62,198 bases of DNA from an uncultured Clostridia bacterium (GCA_947628515.1 CANRAG010000003.1:1-62198), one strand, 5' to 3'; positions 43,191 through 51,850 are shown, counted from the first letter of the stretch. Made by a program: numbers and translations. Notes: generated from the sequence alone by a model not told the origin.

Positions 43191-43369
43191 ATGGGTTCTC
43201 CTTTCTCTTATATGACAGCCGTTTCCGGCTACGCGGTTTTTAAAGCTCCGATACTGTTCTTTAATTATATTTTATCACATCTGCCGCGCATAAAACAGTC
43301 ATAAAATAAAACGAACCCGCCAAAAAATATACAAAGCGAGTTTTGATTAAGATAAACTGCTTGACGAAT
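43191..43369. other. Intergenic leader of the GH3 gene
   Basis: The stretch upstream of GH3 on the minus strand is AT-rich with several TATA-like blocks (43265-43280), but no clear promoter pair was found. TTTTGATTAAG at 43341-43351 also occurs near the right end of both Rpn elements and may be the scar of an older copy. Confidence 0.4.
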
Positions 43370-43439
43370 TAATGTTCATGACGCGTGGACGAACAGTAAT
43401 CTATTCTCACAGAAACCGGAAAAAACTAACCTTAACATA

Positions 43440-43468
43440 TTGACTAAACGCGGCCGATAAGGTATAAT
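43440..43468 (+). promoter_or_regulatory. Promoter carried by Rpn element copy 1
   Basis: TTGACT (43440-43445) and TATAAT (43463-43468) with a 17-base spacer lie 38 bases before the Rpn start. The same pair is at 44674-44702 in copy 2. Confidence 0.8.
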
Positions 43469-43505
43469 ATAGTTATAATCAAGGCAGCGGAGAGGGGGAA
43501 TACAA

Positions 43506-44315
43506 TTGAAAGATATAGTAAAGGCTAAAACGGATGTTGTATTTAAAATTATGTTCGCCCGTGAAAGCGGCAAGGAGCATTTAAAGAATTTTATATCCGA
43601 TGTGCTCGAGATACCTTATGACAGTATAAAGAATATAGAGGTTGAAAATCCTGAGATAACACCGGAGGAGATAGACGGAAAATTTACAAGGTTTGATTTA
43701 AAGCTCACCGTAAATAATGAGCTTGTAAATGTGGAGATACAGGTGAATAATCATCCGGGCTTTAAGGAGCGGGTATTGTATTATTGGGCGCAGAGATACG
43801 GAAACCAGCTCGAAAAGGGACAGGGATATGACGAAATAAAGAAAACAATATCAATAAACATAGCGGACTTTAAGATGTTTGATACCGAGTCGTACTGCTC
43901 AACATACACTATGGCTGATTTAGAGCATAACGCGGTACTGACGGATAAATGCGCGATACATTTCTTCGAGCTTGCCAAGCTCGATAAGAAGGTGGACGCG
44001 AAGGACAGGAAGAAGCTGTGGATGCAATTGATAAATTCCGAGAGTGAGGAGGAATTGGAAATGCTGTCAAATACAAATGTGGAGTCAATAAAGAGCGCGG
44101 CGGATACTATATTCAAATTGAGTTCCGAAAAGGATGTGCGCGACATGGAACGCAGGCGCGAGGAACGGCTGCGCGAGGAGGCATGGGCGCTAAACAGCGC
44201 AAGGCGCGAAGGAGTTGTCGAGGGACGACGCGAAGGACATAATGATTTGTTGCGGCAATTGCTTGATGAAGGCGTTATCAACGAGGAAACTTACGGAAGA
44301 TTTACAAAACAGTAA
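43506..44315 (+). CDS. Rpn-family PD-(D/E)XK nuclease (recombination-promoting/putative transposase)
   Basis: This 269-residue protein starts with TTG at 43506 after a G-rich box (GGAGAGGGGG) and begins MKDIVKAKTDVVFKIMFARE. Residues about 57-80 (TRFDLKLTVN followed by VEIQVN) hold the Asp and Glu-x-Gln of the PD-(D/E)XK nuclease core. The C-terminus is a charged helix with a repeated RREG motif. The family is annotated as Rpn or transposase-like (TIGR01784), and known Rpn proteins are DNA endonucleases that promote recombination. The second copy lacks 8 residues in the RREG repeat. No partner gene is seen. Confidence 0.88.
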   Translation: MKDIVKAKTDVVFKIMFARESGKEHLKNFISDVLEIPYDSIKNIEVENPEITPEEIDGKFTRFDLKLTVNNELVNVEIQVNNHPGFKERVLYYWAQRYGNQLEKGQGYDEIKKTISINIADFKMFDTESYCSTYTMADLEHNAVLTDKCAIHFFELAKLDKKVDAKDRKKLWMQLINSESEEELEMLSNTNVESIKSAADTIFKLSSEKDVRDMERRREERLREEAWALNSARREGVVEGRREGHNDLLRQLLDEGVINEETYGRFTKQ

Positions 44316-44352
44316 TACAACAAAATATAGTTATAAAAAGAATTTTGATTAA

Positions 44353-44398
44353 GGCAAAAGCAATGGCGGGCGCATATGCGCCCGCCGCTGCTTTTGCC
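44353..44398 (+). terminator. Long hairpin at the right end of Rpn copy 1
   Basis: GGCAAAAGCA pairs with TGCTTTTGCC, then after a 2-base mismatch GGCGGGCGCAT pairs with ATGCGCCCGCC. The inner part is a 22-bp palindrome. It ends the Rpn transcript and may be the element's structural end. Confidence 0.75.
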
Positions 44399-44404
44399 TA
44401 TATT

Positions 44405-44603
44405 TTATGTAATAAAACCGAATGTTGCACTGCCCGCGCCAGAGAATTCCGGTGTGTTTGAATTGTCAACATCAACCGTTGCATCTTTGGATGTGTCGCC
44501 CTGTTGAGCTGTTATCTTCCATTGCGCTTTCTTGATTTTACCTTCAACGACTGCCGCGTCCGTCTTAAATGACGCCGCCGCTTTGCCGCCATTTGGATCG
44601 TTA
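44405..44603 (-). pseudogene. C-terminal fragment of a paralogue of the protein at 45833
   Basis: On the minus strand the fragment reads NGGKAAASFKTDAAVVEGK and then KITAQQGDTSKDATVDVD. It aligns with the C-terminal domain of the secreted protein at 45833 (AASFKTDAVNVASG and onward). Its 5' part is cut at 44603 by the left border of Rpn copy 2, and its 3' end runs into the right border of copy 1, which supplies the stop. It is therefore a broken copy trapped between the two elements. Confidence 0.75.
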
Positions 44604-44673
44604 TAATGTTCATGACGCGTGGACGAACAGTAATCTATTCTCACAGAAACCGGAAAAAACTAACCTTAACATA

Positions 44674-44702
44674 TTGACTAAACGCGGCCGATAAGGTATA
44701 AT
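44674..44702 (+). promoter_or_regulatory. Promoter carried by Rpn element copy 2
   Basis: TTGACT (44674-44679) and TATAAT (44697-44702) with a 17-base spacer match the promoter of copy 1. Confidence 0.8.
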
Positions 44703-44739
44703 ATAGTTATAATCAAGGCAGCGGAGAGGGGGAATACAA

Positions 44740-45525
44740 TTGAAAGATATAGTAAAGGCTAAAACGGATGTTGTATTTAAAATTATGTTCGCCCGTGAAA
44801 GCGGCAAGGAGCATTTAAAGAATTTTATATCCGATGTGCTCGAGATACCTTATGACAGTATAAAGAATATAGAGGTTGAAAATCCTGAGATAACACCGGA
44901 GGAGATAGACGGAAAATTTACAAGGTTTGATTTAAAGCTCACCGTAAATAATGAGCTTGTAAATGTGGAGATACAGGTGAATAATCATCCGGGCTTTAAG
45001 GAGCGGGTATTGTATTATTGGGCGCAGAGATACGGAAACCAGCTCGAAAAGGGACAGGGATATGACGAAATAAAGAAAACAATATCAATAAACATAGCGG
45101 ACTTTAAGATGTTTGATACCGAGTCGTACTGCTCAACATACACTATGGCTGATTTAGAGCATAACGCGGTACTGACGGATAAATGCGCGATACATTTCTT
45201 CGAGCTTGCCAAGCTCGATAAGAAGGTGGACGCGAAGGACAGGAAGAAGCTGTGGATGCAATTGATAAATTCCGAGAGTGAGGAGGAATTGGAAATGCTG
45301 TCAAATACAAATGTGGAGTCAATAAAGAGCGCGGCGGATACTATATTCAAATTGAGTTCCGAAAAGGATGTGCGCGACATGGAACGCAGGCGCGAGGAAC
45401 GGCTGCGCGAGGAGGCATGGGCGCTAAACAGCGCAAGGCGCGAAGGACATAATGATTTGTTGCGGCAATTGCTTGATGAAGGCATTATCAGCGAGGAAAC
45501 TTACGGAAGATTTACAAAACAGTAA
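44740..45525 (+). CDS. Rpn-family PD-(D/E)XK nuclease, second copy
   Basis: This 261-residue protein has the same sequence as the product at 43506 apart from the loss of eight residues in the RREG repeat and about two substitutions near the C-terminus (GVINE becomes GIISE). The TTG start, promoter and G-rich box are identical. The nuclease core residues are unchanged, so it should be functional if copy 1 is. Confidence 0.88.
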   Translation: MKDIVKAKTDVVFKIMFARESGKEHLKNFISDVLEIPYDSIKNIEVENPEITPEEIDGKFTRFDLKLTVNNELVNVEIQVNNHPGFKERVLYYWAQRYGNQLEKGQGYDEIKKTISINIADFKMFDTESYCSTYTMADLEHNAVLTDKCAIHFFELAKLDKKVDAKDRKKLWMQLINSESEEELEMLSNTNVESIKSAADTIFKLSSEKDVRDMERRREERLREEAWALNSARREGHNDLLRQLLDEGIISEETYGRFTKQ

Positions 45526-45562
45526 TACAACAAAATATAGTTATAAAAAGAATTTTGATTAA

Positions 45563-45609
45563 GGTAAAAAGCAATGGCGGACGCATATGCGCCCGCCGCT
45601 GCTTTTGCC
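45563..45609 (+). terminator. Long hairpin at the right end of Rpn copy 2
   Basis: This is the counterpart of 44353-44398, with one inserted A and two substitutions that break pairs in the stem. It still forms a GC-rich hairpin. It also lies downstream of the minus-strand small peptide gene. Confidence 0.65.
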
Positions 45610-45642
45610 TATATTTTATGTAATAAAACCGATTCGTTTAAA

Positions 45643-45813
45643 TCAGAATGTAAATTCGAGCGTGTCGAAATCAACCGTTGTAATATTGGTCGCGTCCTTT
45701 ATATTCTCTTCAGCCTGCCCGGCGTTTGTCGTAGGAGCGCCCGACTCCGTTACAACGCTCTCCATATCAAATAAGGAGATATTCATTACCGGATTTTCAA
45801 AATTCTTTTTCAT
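45643..45813 (-). CDS. Small acidic peptide, paralogue of that at 32631
   Basis: This 56-residue protein starts MKKNFENPVMNISLFDMESV and ends TVDFDTLEFTF. AAGGAGG lies 10 bases before the ATG. It starts 19 bases after the stop of the secreted protein gene at 45833, in the same direction. The N-terminal half matches the peptide at 32631 (ENP, FD, E, V, T, SG positions), while the C-terminal half is different apart from an ending in aromatic and acidic residues. No signal peptide or known domain is seen. Rpn copy 2 ends 11 bases downstream. Confidence 0.75.
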   Translation of the reverse strand: MKKNFENPVMNISLFDMESVVTESGAPTTNAGQAEENIKDATNITTVDFDTLEFTF

Positions 45814-45832
45814 GGTTATCATTCCTCCTTAA

Positions 45833-47371
45833 TTATTCCACGGTGTATACAAACTGTGCGCTTATATTTGAATATTGTTCAGTATCAACGCCTTTTAACA
45901 CAATACCGAATACTATATCCGCGCCGGTGAATGTGGTTCCTACCGTATTACCCCCTGTTACATCAACTGTTGCTGTGCCTTTTGAACCGTTCTTGTAAGC
46001 CGTTATAATCCACTTCGGGTTCTTGATTGTACCACTTGCAACGTTTACCGCGTCCGTCTTAAATGACGCCGCAGCGTCGCCTTCCAGATTGCTAAACGTT
46101 TCACCTGTTGCCGTCGCGGTCTGCTCCGTAGGCTCGGTTGCCGGAACTGTCACTTTAATCTGCGAAATGAATGAATCGCCTGTAGCCGAGAGATAAACAA
46201 CCTTCTCTGCTCCTGTATCGTTTGTGTATGATATATCTTTTACTGCATAATTAGCAAGGTTCTCGGATGTTGCAAGATCACCTTTCTTTGTTTCAATCTC
46301 CGGTGCAGTGCTCGAAATTATGGCAACTCTATCACCGCCTCCGCCGCCTTTAACTCTTGTTTCAACCGTGGCGCCTGCCGCAAGCTTTACAGCTATATCA
46401 TCCTGACCAACTTTAAGTCTGATACCATCGCCATGCGGCGCCCCATTCAAATCTTCTGATCCCTTGTCTGAGTAATACATAGGTCCGGAGGTGCCGGCAG
46501 CAAGAATCTCATTGCCAAAGTAAAGATGTCCTGTTATGTATACTGCGCCTCGTATTCCCCATTCAAAGGCTTCCGAATTTGCGTCAGCTGCCGGTTTACG
46601 CAGGTCATATGTCTTTGTTTCTGTCGCCGCTTTAAGAGTTTCTGTCGTGCCCTCAATGCCGCCCGCAACCGGGTTTGCGGGTTTAGCCGATGGTTTTGGT
46701 GTATCTGTCGGCGCATCTGTTGGTGCATCAGTAGGCTCGTCTGTTGCGTCGGGATCCGGTGTATCTGTCGGTTCTGTTGAAGCGGTATACTTCAACTCTG
46801 CGCCTTCCACGTACGCTGTGAATCCTCTCGCATAAATAATATAGTCGTTGCCTGCCTTTACATCAAAGGTTGCCGGTAAAACGGTTGACGTTGTTATAAT
46901 AATGGTATTTCCCTGCTTAGTAGTATTGTTGTATATTTGCAATTTACGTTGTTGGGTTTCGCTAGCCGAAACACCTGTGATATAAATTCCAGCTGTACCG
47001 TCATACTCCGGAGTAAATACAATACTTGTTACCTGGGTGGTGTCATTCATTCCAAGATCTTTAAAATAATCAACGATATCAGGTATCTCCGTATTGTTCT
47101 TTATATCACCCTTTATCATAGTGCGTAATACCATAGTAGCATCAAACCCATCTGTCGTTCTGCTTGCGCTTGTAGAAATATTATTTGTTACCTTTAGCGT
47201 GAATGCTTTGTTGTATAGTGTGTCGCCCGCGTTGTATTTTTTTTCAGCTTCCACCTTATACAAATCAGTTGTCTCGCTTTCATCCGCGCTTGCTACCACA
47301 TACAAGCCGGCCATGCAGCTTGCGCTGATTGCTGCTGCTGTCATAAATGACAGCATTTTTTTGAATTTCAT
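45833..47371 (-). CDS. Secreted two-domain beta protein with Thr/Pro linker, unknown function
   Basis: This 512-residue protein has a signal peptide (about 1-29, MKFKKMLSFMTAAAISASCM), a first beta domain (about 35-200) and a Thr/Pro/Asp-rich linker (about 203-240) with repeated TDAPTDAP. A second beta domain (about 250-415) carries SFISQIKVTVP, a phrase often ending carbohydrate-binding regions of Clostridial pectinases, and a third domain (about 420-512) follows. The last domain is duplicated in the fragment at 44405. No catalytic residues, SLH or dockerin are evident; carbohydrate binding is a guess. The small peptide gene follows by 19 bases. Confidence 0.7.
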   Translation of the reverse strand: MKFKKMLSFMTAAAISASCMAGLYVVASADESETTDLYKVEAEKKYNAGDTLYNKAFTLKVTNNISTSASRTTDGFDATMVLRTMIKGDIKNNTEIPDIVDYFKDLGMNDTTQVTSIVFTPEYDGTAGIYITGVSASETQQRKLQIYNNTTKQGNTIIITTSTVLPATFDVKAGNDYIIYARGFTAYVEGAELKYTASTEPTDTPDPDATDEPTDAPTDAPTDTPKPSAKPANPVAGGIEGTTETLKAATETKTYDLRKPAADANSEAFEWGIRGAVYITGHLYFGNEILAAGTSGPMYYSDKGSEDLNGAPHGDGIRLKVGQDDIAVKLAAGATVETRVKGGGGGDRVAIISSTAPEIETKKGDLATSENLANYAVKDISYTNDTGAEKVVYLSATGDSFISQIKVTVPATEPTEQTATATGETFSNLEGDAAASFKTDAVNVASGTIKNPKWIITAYKNGSKGTATVDVTGGNTVGTTFTGADIVFGIVLKGVDTEQYSNISAQFVYTVE

Positions 47372-47428
47372 AGAAAATTCCCCTTTCTTAATTTTTTCGG
47401 GAACGACAAAAAGACCTTCCCGTTGTTC

Positions 47429-47803
47429 CGTTACGGTTCACCTATCGGCTAAGTCAGATAATACCGCGCGTCCGCTTTTGGCAATTTCTCACACAAACGG
47501 CATAATAACGCGCAGTAATCTCTTTATAGCTGAACAGTAACGTTATTTGAATGTGATTTTAGTTTATTTACGCGCGCGGGCATAGGCAAAACCCTTCGCG
47601 CATATTATAGGCTAATTATATTATACAACAAAATCCAACGCTTGTATAGTTCCAATTAGAAAAATTTTCACTACACCGGTTGGATTTTGTTTCAGTTCGC
47701 TTATCCGACTAAATTCTGTCAAACACTGTTTGCAGCCTATCCGGCTTTGGTGATTTCTCGCGCAAACGGCGCAATAACGCGCGGTAACCGAGCCGGACAG
47801 TAG
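47429..47803 (-). repeat. Two diverged copies of a ~110-nt element upstream of 47371
   Basis: Bases about 47429-47540 and 47692-47803 resemble each other: both contain CGCGCRGTAA, CAAACGGC and TTTCTC blocks (plus strand) and a shared TTCRCYTATC block, separated by a variable middle. Read on the minus strand they precede the secreted protein gene; the nearer copy lies within its likely leader. The far copy overlaps a 65-residue frame (47621-47818) without known domains. They may be a cis-acting RNA, a protein remnant or a duplication scar. No known riboswitch was recognised. Confidence 0.5.
47614..47635 (-). promoter_or_regulatory. Probable promoter region of the gene at 47371
   Basis: Two TATAAT boxes on the minus strand (47614-47619 and 47630-47635) lie between the two ~110-nt elements. 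A TTGTTG box 16 bases before the downstream one could serve as -35. RNA from here would include the near element in a leader of about 240 bases. Confidence 0.5.
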
Positions 47804-47832
47804 CTTAATTATCGGCAAATGCCGCTTTAAAT

Positions 47833-48405
47833 TTAAAATATCCCCAGTCCTTCAAGGAGTATCTTTATCCCCAACAGTATCAGTATGCCGCCTCCGGCAA
47901 GCTCCGCCTTCGCTTTGTATTTTGAGCCGAAAACGTTTCCGACCTTAACGCCTGTCGCGGAGAGAAAGAAGGTCGTTATTCCTATCGCGAGGACGGCAAA
48001 AATGAGCGACGCGGCGGTTTTTATAAGAAACGCGAAGGTTATCCCGACGGCGAGTGCGTCAATGCTTGTCGCTATCGCCATAATAAGCATTGTTTTAAAC
48101 GCGAAGGAGTCGTTATGCTCATCGTCACCGTCGCCCGAGCGGGCTTCTTTAATCATATTTATACCTATAACGCAGAGCAGAACAAACGCAATCCAGTGGT
48201 CGATAGACGTTATATAGCTTGCGAAGGTCGAGCCGAGCATATATCCTATCACGGGCATAAGCGCCTGAAATCCTCCGAACCATAAGCCCGTTATAATCAT
48301 ATGCCGCTTTAAAAGCTTCGGCGCGGCAAGCCCCTTGCACACCGATACGGCGAACGCGTCCATCGAAAGTCCGACAGCAAGCAAAAGCAGTTCCACTATT
48401 CCCAT
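47833..48405 (-). CDS. mntP: Manganese efflux pump MntP
   Basis: This 190-residue protein has six hydrophobic helices. It begins [20 protein letters not shown], with the conserved Asp of helix 1 ([10 protein letters not shown]) and its counterpart [10 protein letters not shown] in helix 4. It would export Mn2+ across the membrane. MntP genes are often controlled by a yybP-ykoY riboswitch, but the leader here is short (about 50 bases from the promoter) and none is visible. Confidence 0.93.
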   Translation of the reverse strand: MGIVELLLLAVGLSMDAFAVSVCKGLAAPKLLKRHMIITGLWFGGFQALMPVIGYMLGSTFASYITSIDHWIAFVLLCVIGINMIKEARSGDGDDEHNDSFAFKTMLIMAIATSIDALAVGITFAFLIKTAASLIFAVLAIGITTFFLSATGVKVGNVFGSKYKAKAELAGGGILILLGIKILLEGLGIF

Positions 48406-48456
48406 TATGTTTCTCCTTCTCTGTTTCGGTTACGTTAAATAATATTCGGGTTTGTT

Positions 48457-48486
48457 ATTATATCACATAGTCATTGTGTTTGTCAA
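48457..48486 (-). promoter_or_regulatory. mntP promoter
   Basis: TTGACA (48481-48486, minus strand) and TATAAT (48457-48462) with an 18-base spacer lie about 50 bases before the mntP start. Confidence 0.75.
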
Positions 48487-48573
48487 ATAAAAATTAACGG
48501 TATACGCAAGACGGTAAAATGCACAAAAAATCTTATATCGCATTATGATATTTGTTAAAATTACGTAAAGCCC

Positions 48574-48602
48574 TTGATTATTTTCATATTTTGTAATATA
48601 AT
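48574..48602 (+). promoter_or_regulatory. Promoter of the GH51-kinase-GH112 operon
   Basis: TTGATT (48574-48579) and TATAAT (48597-48602) with a 17-base spacer lie 35 bases before the GH51 start. Confidence 0.75.
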
Positions 48603-48637
48603 TATATTCATAGAATAAGAGAGGATGTATATTAGCC

Positions 48638-51600
48638 ATGAAAAAAATTATTTGCCCGTTTGTTATTGCCGCTATGACTTTGCCCGCGTGCGCGCATACG
48701 CTTGCTGCGGATGGTAATAACGGCGGTCTGCTGCTGCATTACAGCTTTTCGGATATGAATACGGACGAAATTGTTAAGGACATGAGCGGAAACGGTAACG
48801 ATGGAATAATTTACGGGGACGCCGATATCGAACCCGGCAGAATACATTTTGACGGCGAGGACGACTACATCAAGATGCCCGACGGACTTTTAAAGGATTG
48901 CGGCGAAGTAACGGTGGCTATAAATGTATGTCCGGAATTTGACTCGCTACATTATTTCACATGGAATTTCGGCACAAGCTCGTCCGAGGGATATATGTTT
49001 TTAAACACTTCGAGACCTGAACAAAGGCTGCGCTTTGCCATTACTCCGACCGGCGCGGACAAGGAGAAGGAGCTTCGTTTTGACGATGATATAAAGCGCG
49101 GTACATGGAGCAATGTTATAGTTACCTTTAAAGGTAACGAGGGCATAATGTACCGCGACGGTGTAATGGCAGCCAAAAACAGCTTTACCGTTACTCCGAA
49201 GGATTTGGGTAACACCGTGCAGAACTGGATAGGCCGCTCGCCCTACGGCGACGCGCTCATGCAGGGGTATGTGGAGGATTTTCGGGTATATAACAGAGCC
49301 TTATCCGAAACGGAGGTTAAGGCGCTCTCGGACGAGTATATGACAAATCTTGCAAATCCGGTCACAAACGCCGTGATAGACGGAGGGCTTAAGTCAACCG
49401 TAAAATCGGATATAACGCTCCCAACAAGCGCCGGCGGAGCGGAAATAAAATGGACAAGCAGCAATGAGTCCGTAATCACGAGCGACGGCAGAGTTACAAG
49501 GCCGAAGCACGGAGACTATTCCGCCGAGGTAACGCTTACCGCACAAATAACGGAAGGGGACAAAACCGAAACGAAATCATATACCGTATCGGTACCCGCT
49601 GAGGGCGGCGGCACATATGGTATAAATATAACAGGCGAAAAGGGCGCGGAAATCAACAGGGACATGATAGGCCTGTTCTTTGAGGACATAAACTATGCGG
49701 CGGACGGCGGACTGTACGCGGAAATGATAGAGAACCGCTCGTTTGAGGCCATGTATAACGATAACAAGACCTTTAACCCCGTATATGACGGCGGCTGGGC
49801 GTGGCGAGAGTATCCTGACGGAAAAGGTGAGCTGGTTTTAAAATCGGATGAGCCGCTTAACGCGAATAACACGCATTATCTTGAATTTAATGCGGCGCGC
49901 GGCAGCTTCGCGAACGCCGCGTACGACGGACTGGCTATGAGGAAGGGCATGGTTTATCACGGCTCGTTCTATGCCAAAACGAAGGACTATGCCGGAGCGG
50001 TAAAGATAAGCGCGATAAAAGACGGCCGCGAGATTGTAGCAGCAGAGGTGGACAAGCTTTCCGCCGACTGGACAAAACACGAATTCGATATGACCGCCAC
50101 GGAGGACGTTCGCGGCGCGGATTTTGTAATCACGCTCGACGGCGCGGGAACAGTGGATTTCGATATGGTTTCGCTTATGCCCGACGACACTGTTTGCGGA
50201 GTGTTCCGTAGCGATCTTGTAAAAATGCTAAAAGACATAAATCCGGGATTTTTAAGATTTCCCGGCGGCTGCATAATCGAGGGATATGACCTTAACAACC
50301 GCTATAACTGGAAAGACAGCATCGGCGACGTGGCACAGCGAAAGGAAAACTGGAACCGCTGGGATTTGCACACGGACGGATATAACCACTACAATCAGAC
50401 CCTCGGTCTGGGCTTTTACGAGTTCTTTGAGCTTTGCGAGTATCTTGGCTGCGAGGCAGTGCCGGTAGTTAATATGGGCATGGCGTGTCAGTTCCAGACA
50501 AGCGAGCTTGTTCCGGTCGGGAGCGATGAGTTCAATCAATACGTTCGGGACGCGCTCGATTTAATAGAGTTCGCAAACGGCGATGTGAATACGACCTACG
50601 GCGCGATAAGAGCTGCCATGGGACATCCGGAGCCGTTTAACCTGACTATGATGGGGCTTGGAAATGAGCAATGGAGTACTCCGGAAAACCAATTAAGAGC
50701 GCGTTTTGAAGCGTTTGAAGCCGCGATACACGAGAAATATCCGGACATGAAGCTAATCGGCACCAGCGGACCGGACGTAAATTCCGGCGGCTGGAGATGG
50801 GCGTGGAATTGGATCAGGGAGGACGAGGCAAAGAACGATAACTTTGTCTACGCCGTAGACGAGCACTATTACATGACGCCGTCATGGTTTTTGCAGAATA
50901 CCGACTTCTACGACAGCTATGACAGGGGCACTAATGTGTTTGCCGGCGAGTACGCGTCGCGTACCAGAAATCTGCCGAACGATCCGGAGGCGAACACGCT
51001 CTATACCGCGCTTACCGAAGCGGCATATTTCACGGGACTTGAAAGAAACTCGGATGTTGTAAAAATGAGCTGCTACGCGCCGCTCTTTGCAAGGGTGGGA
51101 TACACGCAGTGGTCGCCGGATCTGATATGGTTTGACGACGTATCCTGCTACGGCTCGCCGAGCTATTATGTTCAGAAGATGAACAGTAATAATATGGGCG
51201 ATTACAACGTAGGATATGAAATAAAGGAAGGTTCCTCCGACAACGGGATGTTTTCAAACGTATCCTATGACGGGGAAAACGAAGAGCTTATAATTAAGCT
51301 TGTAAACACGACCGGCGACGCGCGCAAAGCGCTTATAAATGTTAACGGCTACGAGCGCACGGGCGTCGGAGCATCCTTTACAAGTCTTTATGTTAGCGAA
51401 GGGACGGAAAGACAAAAGGAACTGTCAAACAGCATAGAAAACCCGGAGCTTATAAAGGACGCGAATGGTATGATTACGGATTTGATATATCAAATTTCAA
51501 TTGACGCAGAGCCGTATTCATTTAATATAATAAGAGCAAAGGCAAGACCGGCGGAAACCATGGACGAGCTTAGCAATCTGACCGATGCCGAGCTATCCAA

Positions 51601-51850
51601 TCTAACACGGGGCGGGTTCATGTTAAAGGCAGCCTTATCAACCAAGGACTTTGACACGGGCGTTATGTATCGTTCGGAATTTACGGATATAACATCGCTT
51701 TATTTTATTAGGCCGGATTATTATAACGCCATAGGCTATTTGCAGAAAAACGGCATAGTGGAAGGCTACGACGACGGGACCGTCAGGCCGGAGCAGATTA
51801 TAACAAGGGATGAAGTTAATATTATTCTGTCGAGAATGAAAAATAAATGA
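48638..51850 (+). CDS. Secreted GH51 alpha-L-arabinofuranosidase with LamG and SLH-type ends
   Basis: This 1070-residue protein has a signal peptide (about 1-24), a LamG/concanavalin domain (about 28-230), an Ig-like domain (about 235-325), a GH51 catalytic region (about 328-960) and a single SLH motif at the end (about 1010-1070, GIVEGYDDGTVRP). The GH51 acid/base is E677 in GLGNEQW and the nucleophile is E771 in VFAGEYASR. FLRFPGGCI is the usual GH51 strand. It would release arabinose from arabinan or arabinogalactan side chains outside the cell. A single SLH is unusual, since three are normally needed for wall binding. It is the first gene of an operon with the sugar kinase and GH112. Confidence 0.9.
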   Translation: MKKIICPFVIAAMTLPACAHTLAADGNNGGLLLHYSFSDMNTDEIVKDMSGNGNDGIIYGDADIEPGRIHFDGEDDYIKMPDGLLKDCGEVTVAINVCPEFDSLHYFTWNFGTSSSEGYMFLNTSRPEQRLRFAITPTGADKEKELRFDDDIKRGTWSNVIVTFKGNEGIMYRDGVMAAKNSFTVTPKDLGNTVQNWIGRSPYGDALMQGYVEDFRVYNRALSETEVKALSDEYMTNLANPVTNAVIDGGLKSTVKSDITLPTSAGGAEIKWTSSNESVITSDGRVTRPKHGDYSAEVTLTAQITEGDKTETKSYTVSVPAEGGGTYGINITGEKGAEINRDMIGLFFEDINYAADGGLYAEMIENRSFEAMYNDNKTFNPVYDGGWAWREYPDGKGELVLKSDEPLNANNTHYLEFNAARGSFANAAYDGLAMRKGMVYHGSFYAKTKDYAGAVKISAIKDGREIVAAEVDKLSADWTKHEFDMTATEDVRGADFVITLDGAGTVDFDMVSLMPDDTVCGVFRSDLVKMLKDINPGFLRFPGGCIIEGYDLNNRYNWKDSIGDVAQRKENWNRWDLHTDGYNHYNQTLGLGFYEFFELCEYLGCEAVPVVNMGMACQFQTSELVPVGSDEFNQYVRDALDLIEFANGDVNTTYGAIRAAMGHPEPFNLTMMGLGNEQWSTPENQLRARFEAFEAAIHEKYPDMKLIGTSGPDVNSGGWRWAWNWIREDEAKNDNFVYAVDEHYYMTPSWFLQNTDFYDSYDRGTNVFAGEYASRTRNLPNDPEANTLYTALTEAAYFTGLERNSDVVKMSCYAPLFARVGYTQWSPDLIWFDDVSCYGSPSYYVQKMNSNNMGDYNVGYEIKEGSSDNGMFSNVSYDGENEELIIKLVNTTGDARKALINVNGYERTGVGASFTSLYVSEGTERQKELSNSIENPELIKDANGMITDLIYQISIDAEPYSFNIIRAKARPAETMDELSNLTDAELSNLTRGGFMLKAALSTKDFDTGVMYRSEFTDITSLYFIRPDYYNAIGYLQKNGIVEGYDDGTVRPEQIITRDEVNIILSRMKNK

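Larger units (their letters stand above)
43370..44421 (+). mobile_element. Rpn element copy 1
   Basis: This 1052-bp block is repeated almost exactly at 44604-45632 (offset 1234). It carries its own promoter, an Rpn gene and a long terminal hairpin. The left border is defined by TAATGTTCATG and the right border by TAATAAAACCGA; outside these the two copies differ completely. No inverted termini or target duplication were found by eye. Confidence 0.7.
44604..45632 (+). mobile_element. Rpn element copy 2
   Basis: This 1029-bp block equals copy 1 except for a 24-bp loss in the RREG-coding repeat, a one-base insertion near 45565 and a few substitutions. Its right border lies 11 bases from the small peptide gene at 45643. 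The near identity points to recent duplication. Confidence 0.7.

Noticed and set aside
43376-43573. Minus-strand 65-codon frame identical to one at 44610-44807
   Set aside because: The identity only reflects the duplicated Rpn element; the frame is antisense to the element promoter and gene start.
47621-47818. Minus-strand 65-codon frame as a gene
   Set aside because: It overlaps the ~110-nt repeated element and the promoter boxes, lacks a good ribosome binding site, and the second element copy has stops in the same frame.
48406-48456. Possible yybP-ykoY manganese riboswitch before mntP
   Set aside because: The leader after the promoter is only about 50 bases and shows no such fold.
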